64,000 nucleotides of DNA from Flaccisagitta enflata. Its lineage: Eukaryota; Chaetognatha; Sagittoidea; Aphragmophora. Position numbers and translations under genes: made by a program. The notes under the pieces are model-generated. The model was not told the origin of the DNA, did no database searches, and saw nothing but the letters and a program-made list of their open reading frames with translations. Within the stretch, counting starts at the first letter, position 1. The number at the start of each line of letters is the position of its first letter. The DNA is taken from assembly GCA_965153355.1 (NCBI GenBank), contig OZ231127.1, forward strand, positions 19,530,001-19,594,000, read 5' to 3'. Of the stretch, positions 13,765 through 64,000 are shown in pieces.

Positions 13765-14330
13765 ATCCAACGGACGGACGAATAGACGGACTAACATATC
13801 AAAGGACAAGATTAAAACATCTTATTGTCATTGAAATGCACGCACAATTTTGAGAGATATAGATTACAGAAGGAAATCTTCACGGGAAAAGTCATCCACT
13901 CAGGTAGGCCATTTACTACTTGGCGGTAACTTCAGCGACTTAAAACAATTACCAGTATTAATAAAAATAATGGACAACGACGATAATTATTCAGGGACGA
14001 CAACATTGCCATTGGCTTCAACTACAACAACGATGATAACAATTACAATAACAACATGCATCTATCTGGTCAATATCAAGATTATGGCAAAAATATTTAT
14101 TTCCAGGTCGTCAAAAAAGACGGCCTCATTTACTTTTATCAACAATGTCAACTGCAATATGCAAATGAGCTTTTTGAAATGCTGATTTATTTTAGGGCAT
14201 CAATGTTGAAAATTTTTAAAGGACCTCTTCCGAGTCATCACTATAACCAGCTTCACAATAGGTAGTTTTATCTAGTTCGTCTTAGATTTTCACTTTTATT
14301 TCATCTTCTCTCCATCTCATCTCAAGGAGG
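13765..14330. other. Unannotated intergenic DNA
   Basis: ACAA/ATAA-rich stretch around 13990-14060. The plus-strand frame at 13850-14185 has no recognisable domain and no start context support. I see no gene. Confidence 0.45.
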
Positions 14331-14480
14331 CGGAGCGTTTTGCCACTGCCGTAAAATTGTGATCAGTTTTGATTGGCTACCAATTCGTGACGTCATTCCT
14401 AAAGAAGATGCCACTCATTGGCTCACCCAATCTGGCGCGTATACAACGAGAACGTACAACCAATAAACTCTGAGCATATT
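14330..14480 (+). promoter_or_regulatory. CRE plus CCAAT-box cluster, candidate promoter (possibly of Groucho)
   Basis: In 150 bp there is a full CRE, TGACGTCA (14388-14395), and five CCAAT boxes in both orientations (14372-14376, 14380-14384, 14417-14421, 14427-14431, 14460-14464). There are also GC-rich GGAGGCGGAGC at 14326-14336 and a TCTGGCGCG E2F-like site. The density is far above the AT-rich surroundings. It lies 2.7 kb before the Groucho start exon, so it could drive a transcript with a non-coding first exon. No TATA box or transcript evidence. This is an inference. Confidence 0.4.
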
Positions 14481-14709
14481 CCGACGCCGTTTAAGCTCCG
14501 CCTTCCCAAATGGAACCACAGTAAACCGCCCGTCTGCTCTTAGGCTACGTCTCTGCCAACGCTTTACAGGAAAAAAAACCTACCAGCCCCTTCATCCGAA
14601 ACCGAAAAGCCTACAACTACTCCCAAATCGAGCTTGTTCTATCTACTACAAAATGGAGAGAAAGAGAGTGAGTGAGAGATATGGAGAGAATGATAGAGAA
14701 TAAGAACAA

Positions 14710-14712
<3 letters not shown>

Positions 14713-14779
<67 letters not shown>
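14713..14779. repeat. (GA)n microsatellite
   Basis: About 33 uninterrupted GA repeats. Confidence 0.97.
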
Positions 14780-14782
<3 letters not shown>

Positions 14783-15681
14783 AAGAATATCGGCGTTCTC
14801 TTATTTCCCTTGATCTTTTTCCTGAGTTTCCTCACCATCATTCTCTATACCCACCATTTTTTCGACTCAGCGTGCTCTTTTTTTTCTCTCTCTGTCTCCA
14901 TTATTGGAGCTGTCTTTTCCCCTCCGTTTTCGTTGCCTCGAGTTGAATTCAAACAACTGTTTTCAAGAAAAGCTTCCTTTTCTACGGATGAATTAAAGCT
15001 TGCCACGCTGATTCAATCACTGTCGTGTCAGCATTCCTGAAAATTCTTTCACGGCTTCATCCTCCAGCTCGGTGGAATTTGAGTACAAAGTTACCCCGAA
15101 TAACGTCTAAAAATGAGCAAGAAGACGGATTTAAGAAAACTGATCAAATGGCATGTCTATGAACCATCATCCTCACTGAATCTCAAACGGATAATGGCCT
15201 GAAGGACAGGCTGATTGTTGAATGCTAAGTACGACCACTTTGTCCAAAAAAAAAAAAAAAGAAAAAAAATTCTTCAAAACATCAAATCTGCAGATTCTGC
15301 AACTACGTTAAAAAAAAAAAAAGAGTTCTTCCAAAAAAATTACTCGGAAATCGAAACGTTGTGGGCTAGTGGGCCTTGTTTCTCTCTTGCTGGAAATCTC
15401 TTGCGATCACATACATAACGCATAAGCATCCATAAAAGCCTCAATCGGTGCTGCCAATTCGCCAATCGTCAAGCCCCTTGAAAGAAGTTGTTAATATCGA
15501 GAAGGGAACGTAGAAATGTGAAGCCGAGTGGAAGCAAAACCACTTTTGGTATCGCGTGCAGCTTGTGTCTTATAGGGGTGTGTTTTTAGCGTTCTTGCTC
15601 AATTGCACCCACTGGATGTCTGAATCAGATCGTGTGTCACATCAATCAAATCATCTCCGATGAGATAGGCAGAGAGCTCCG
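14780..15681. other. Unannotated DNA upstream of Groucho
   Basis: No gene identified. The frame at 14672-15040 is mostly the GA tract, and its continuation has no recognisable motif. It may contain Groucho 5' untranslated sequence but nothing shows this. Confidence 0.4.
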
Positions 15682-16111
15682 CAGGGGCGTATGGGAGCCA
15701 GAATTTTTGGGGAAGCCAGCTCTAATTTGTGTCCCAACAATTTTTGTGTCACAATTAAAATTAATGAATGAGTTTTTAAACAACATGGGTTTAAACAACT
15801 GTAAATTTTTGTTTATTACAAAAAAAAGTCAATTTTAAATATTGATATGATTTTATTAAAAATAAGATAAATAATTAGTGCTAGATATTTTTTAAAGAGA
15901 ATTGACAAACAGACTCTTTAAAAAAAGACATTCTTTGTCTTTTTATATTTTTTCACTTCTTTTTTTGGTGTTTAAACCCAACAATAACATCAAACAATAA
16001 ATTAAGTGCATTTGGGGACATCCTGTACATCCCTTGTCCATATTTCATCATTTTTGGAGCTCTGTACTTTAAGGTATTTAAGAATGAGGCAAAGTCATTT
16101 TCCATTAGACA

Positions 16112-16307
16112 TTTTTAGTCGCGTGCTACGCGACTCTACACCCAGCTTTGTCGGTCCGTCCGTCGGTCCGTTCATTGGTCCGTCCATCACACTTTACTTT
16201 TTTTGGGTTTTTGCAGTCTATGGCCTCACTGCTCCTGCCACGTGACCTCAAATATGGCCCCTGCCCACCCGCACACGACTGGGGTAGCTGTGTATCCGGC
16301 CTTGTTT
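16112..16307 (+). repeat. GTCC-palindrome repeat nested in the hAT-like element
   Basis: TTTTTAGTCGCGTGCTACGC, then GACTCTACACCCAGCTTTGT, (GTCC)n, CACACTTTACTTTTTTT, CCCCTGCCCACCCGC, and the end GTGTATCCGGCCTTGTTT. Confidence 0.88.
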
Positions 16308-16537
16308 GAGATGGAGAAGGCTCTGAAGTGTAAAAACACACAGAATGATCTGATTGGAAATACAAGTAACACCTAATCCTTAAAACAATAATGCTAATCG
16401 ATCCCTTTGTATCCTGAATCAAGTGCTGATTGGGAACTCGATTTTTCTTCCTCATTCTCTTTCTCCTCATTCTCTTCCTCCTCCTCACTCTCCTTCTTCG
16501 TCTGCCGCTACCTACCATTCCAAGCGGATCCTTGTTT

Positions 16538-16540
<3 letters not shown>

Positions 16541-16609
<69 letters not shown>
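16541..16609. repeat. (CT)n microsatellite
   Basis: About 34 uninterrupted CT repeats inside the hAT-like element. Confidence 0.97.
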
Positions 16610-16612
<3 letters not shown>

Positions 16613-17207
16613 GTGTCCCGATGAAAAAAATGTCCGATAGCTAGGGGCAGCCACTGCTATCCCTGCTTCCCCTTCAAATACGCCTCTGGAGCTCCGTTAG
16701 ATGCGCTTTGAGGTTATCTCCTAGCTCATCCTGATATGGTCCGATCAATAGATAGTCAAGCTAAGTGGGCATGCATATGGATTATCGAAGGTCTATAGAC
16801 CAGGATGGACTTTCCCTGTTTAAGCTGTCATCATCGGATCTTATGGCATTTTTATTAAAAATTCAAGATCTCAAAGTGTGAGTTTGTGAAAGTCTCATTC
16901 GAGGTATAATTCTTTCTCACTTACAAAATAGCCTTGTTATGATCCATTGCAACTTATTTGGAGAGAAATATAATTCCTCATAGTGAAAAACAAAAACAAA
17001 AAAAACTTATGCATCTTAAACTCGAAATGCATCGATGTTACGAACTGTGCTGAACAATGTTGCCACAGTTGTTTTCGAAACTGAGATTGATGATGTCATC
17101 TATTCGATCAACATGATGATCATTTCTCAAAATGTAGCTGGTTAGATTTGCTGTTTCTGTACAACCTACGAAATACCTCCAAAATACTTCCTCCAAATCA
17201 TTCCGCC

Positions 17208-62708
<45,501 letters not shown>

Positions 62709-62897
62709 CAAGGCCGGATACACAGCTACCCCAGTCGCGTGCGGGTGGGCAGGGGCAGTATTTGAGTTACTAGAGCATTTGGGTAGGATCAGTGAGGCCA
62801 AAGACCGCAAAAACATAAAAAAAATTAGATAGGGACCAACTAACCGACTGACCAACCGAGGGGGGGGGGGAAAAGTTGCGTAGCACGCGACTAAAAA
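62709..62897 (-). repeat. GTCC-palindrome repeat with G-run replacing part of the GTCC core
   Basis: The minus strand reads TTTTTAGTCGCGTGCTACGC, AACTTTTCCCCCCCCCC, a short GGTTGGTC run, CACTGATCCTACCC, CTGCCCACCCGCACGCGACT, and the end GTGTATCCGGCCTTG. Confidence 0.85.
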
Positions 62898-63049
62898 GTG
62901 TGGAATCTTAAAACCTTTTTAGCCTCTTTACTTTTAATCTATTTGAGATCCTGCATCTGACAGTTAGTGAGTCCCTAACCCAAAATAGTAAAAATGCACT
63001 TTTTTGCCCTGTCCGCGACAGTATTGTAATCATTTATTCATTGTTTCTT

Positions 63050-63600
63050 TTTGGGCAGCGGCGCCAAAGGGGCCGATGACCTATGCTTTCACACATAGGA
63101 AAAATCTTTCCTCCTCCTCCTTCTCCTTCTTCATCCACCCCCTTTGAAGCTCATATTCCAGCCTTGGGGCCCAAATCCTAGTCTTGAGGCCCAAATCCTA
63201 GCCTTGAGGCCCAAATCCTAGCATCGAGGTTCAAATCCCAACCATGAGGCTCAAATTCCCGCCTCAAGGCTCAAATCCCACCCCAAAGCCTCATAACCCA
63301 GCCTTGAGGCTTAAAATCCTAGTCTAAAACCTCAAATCCTAGCCTAAAGCCTCAAATTCCAGCCTCGAGGCTCAAATCACAACCTCAAGGCTCAAATCAC
63401 AGACCCGCGCTGAAATCAGTCTCATGGCTCAAATCACAGCCTTGAGGCTAAAATCCCATTGTTAATGCTCAAATTCAATCCTGGAGCATTAGAACTTACT
63501 AAGCATAGGTCATTGGTCCCTTCAGGGCCGCTGCTCCTCTCACCATCTCACACTCACATATACTCACATAGGGGCAACAGGTGCCGCTGACCATCTAACA
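63050..63600. repeat. Matched-arm inverted-repeat unit in Groucho intron 11
   Basis: The left arm is GGGCAGCGGCGCCAAAGGGG, CCGATGACCTATGCTTTCAC and TTTCCTCCTCCTCC. The core is a 20-25 bp GCCTTGAGGCCCAAATCCTA-type minisatellite (63155-63480). The right arm is AAGCATAGGTCATTGGTCCC, TTCAGGGCCGCTGC, followed by a GGCAACAGGTGCCGCTGACC module (63573-63593). Confidence 0.82.
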
Positions 63601-63672
63601 CTTTTGCGACTTTTGATTTGTACATCTGCTATCATGTTCATTGATTCATGCATTCCTTCTTATTGAGACTTG

Positions 63673-63818
63673 TTTTTAGTTGCAGACACATTACTCTATA
63701 AGAGGCTAGGTCCTCCGTCAGTTCCTTGGTTGGTCCATTGGTTCCATCCCTCGGTTGGTCCATGATGATCAAGTTGAAAAGTACAAAAACGCGCAATTTG
63801 ATGCTGCAATTGTGATTA

Positions 63819-63898
<80 letters not shown>

Positions 63899-63955
63899 TG
63901 AGCGGTATTGTGACCCCACATCACTTGTTACATTATCACTGCAGATAGGTTGGAA
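63673..63955 (+). repeat. GTCC-palindrome repeat with internal (GT)n
   Basis: TTTTTAGTTGCAGACACATT, then ACTCTATAAGAGGCTAGGTC and a decayed GTCC/GGTT run. (GT)n at 63822-63899 is followed by AGCGGTATTGTGACCCCACA, the GTAACC-type right end. The terminal palindrome is decayed in this copy. Confidence 0.78.
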
Positions 63956-64000
63956 GGCGTACAACCTCCTTTTACACCCCCGTCCACTCCCATACACTCA

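Larger units (their letters stand above)
15682..16688. mobile_element. Non-autonomous hAT-like element (1 kb) with perfect 8-bp target duplication
   Basis: Starts CAGGGGCGTATGGGAG and ends TTCAAATACGCCTCTG. GAGCTCCG is present on both sides (15674-15681 and 16689-16696). The termini match the 206-bp element at 10219-10424, and both share internal TGGGACACA/TGTGTCCCAACAA blocks. It has gained a GTCC-palindrome repeat (16112-16307) and a (CT)n tract (16541-16609). No transposase frame is present. Confidence 0.85.

Overview
The window is animal nuclear DNA. It holds intron-rich genes with GT-AG splice sites, a metazoan Groucho/TLE gene and a eukaryotic seven-beta-strand lysine methyltransferase. 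Simple repeats, minisatellites and inverted-repeat elements are extremely dense. Residue choices in Groucho (a start like MYP, DPHAHMR before the propeller, [20 protein letters not shown]) suggest an invertebrate, but I cannot name the phylum from sequence alone. There is no sign of bacterial, organellar or viral DNA.

Layout, all genes on the + strand. (1) 1-3314: a short tandem satellite, then the last four coding exons (1039-3314) of a VCP-lysine methyltransferase-like gene (VCPKMT/METTL21D family). Its N-terminal exon is not identified, and it carries Asn in place of Asp in the post-II motif. (2) 3315-17207: about 14 kb with no recognisable gene. It holds AT-rich DNA, hairpin-forming short elements, one pogo-like and two hAT-like non-autonomous transposons, CAA/CTTT/ATTC/GA microsatellites, and a CRE plus CCAAT-box cluster near 14.4 kb that could be the Groucho promoter. 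(3) 17208-64000: a Groucho/TLE co-repressor gene reaching past the right edge. Ten confident coding exons are placed, plus a 7-codon start exon, with phases that agree except at one gap between 35682 and 55323 where at least one exon is missing. The exons encode the Q tetramerisation domain, the GP linker, the CcN region with its nuclear localisation signal, the SP domain and the first part of the WD40 propeller. Most of the WD40 domain lies beyond 64000.

The Groucho introns are repeat nurseries. They contain a 4.5 kb fold-back structure built from about 0.5 kb tandem units (19.3-23.8 kb), 17-bp and 20-bp minisatellites up to 1.4 kb long, CT/GA tracts up to 0.9 kb, and a six-unit tandem array (48.1-53.0 kb). 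Each unit of that array is bracketed by inverted arms whose sequence variants match within the unit but differ between units. A second dispersed family, here called the GTCC-palindrome repeat, has a short palindrome at its end whose two halves change together between copies. Several transposon calls rest on perfect target-site duplications. The two genes have no obvious functional link: one modifies a chaperone-type ATPase, the other is a transcriptional co-repressor.
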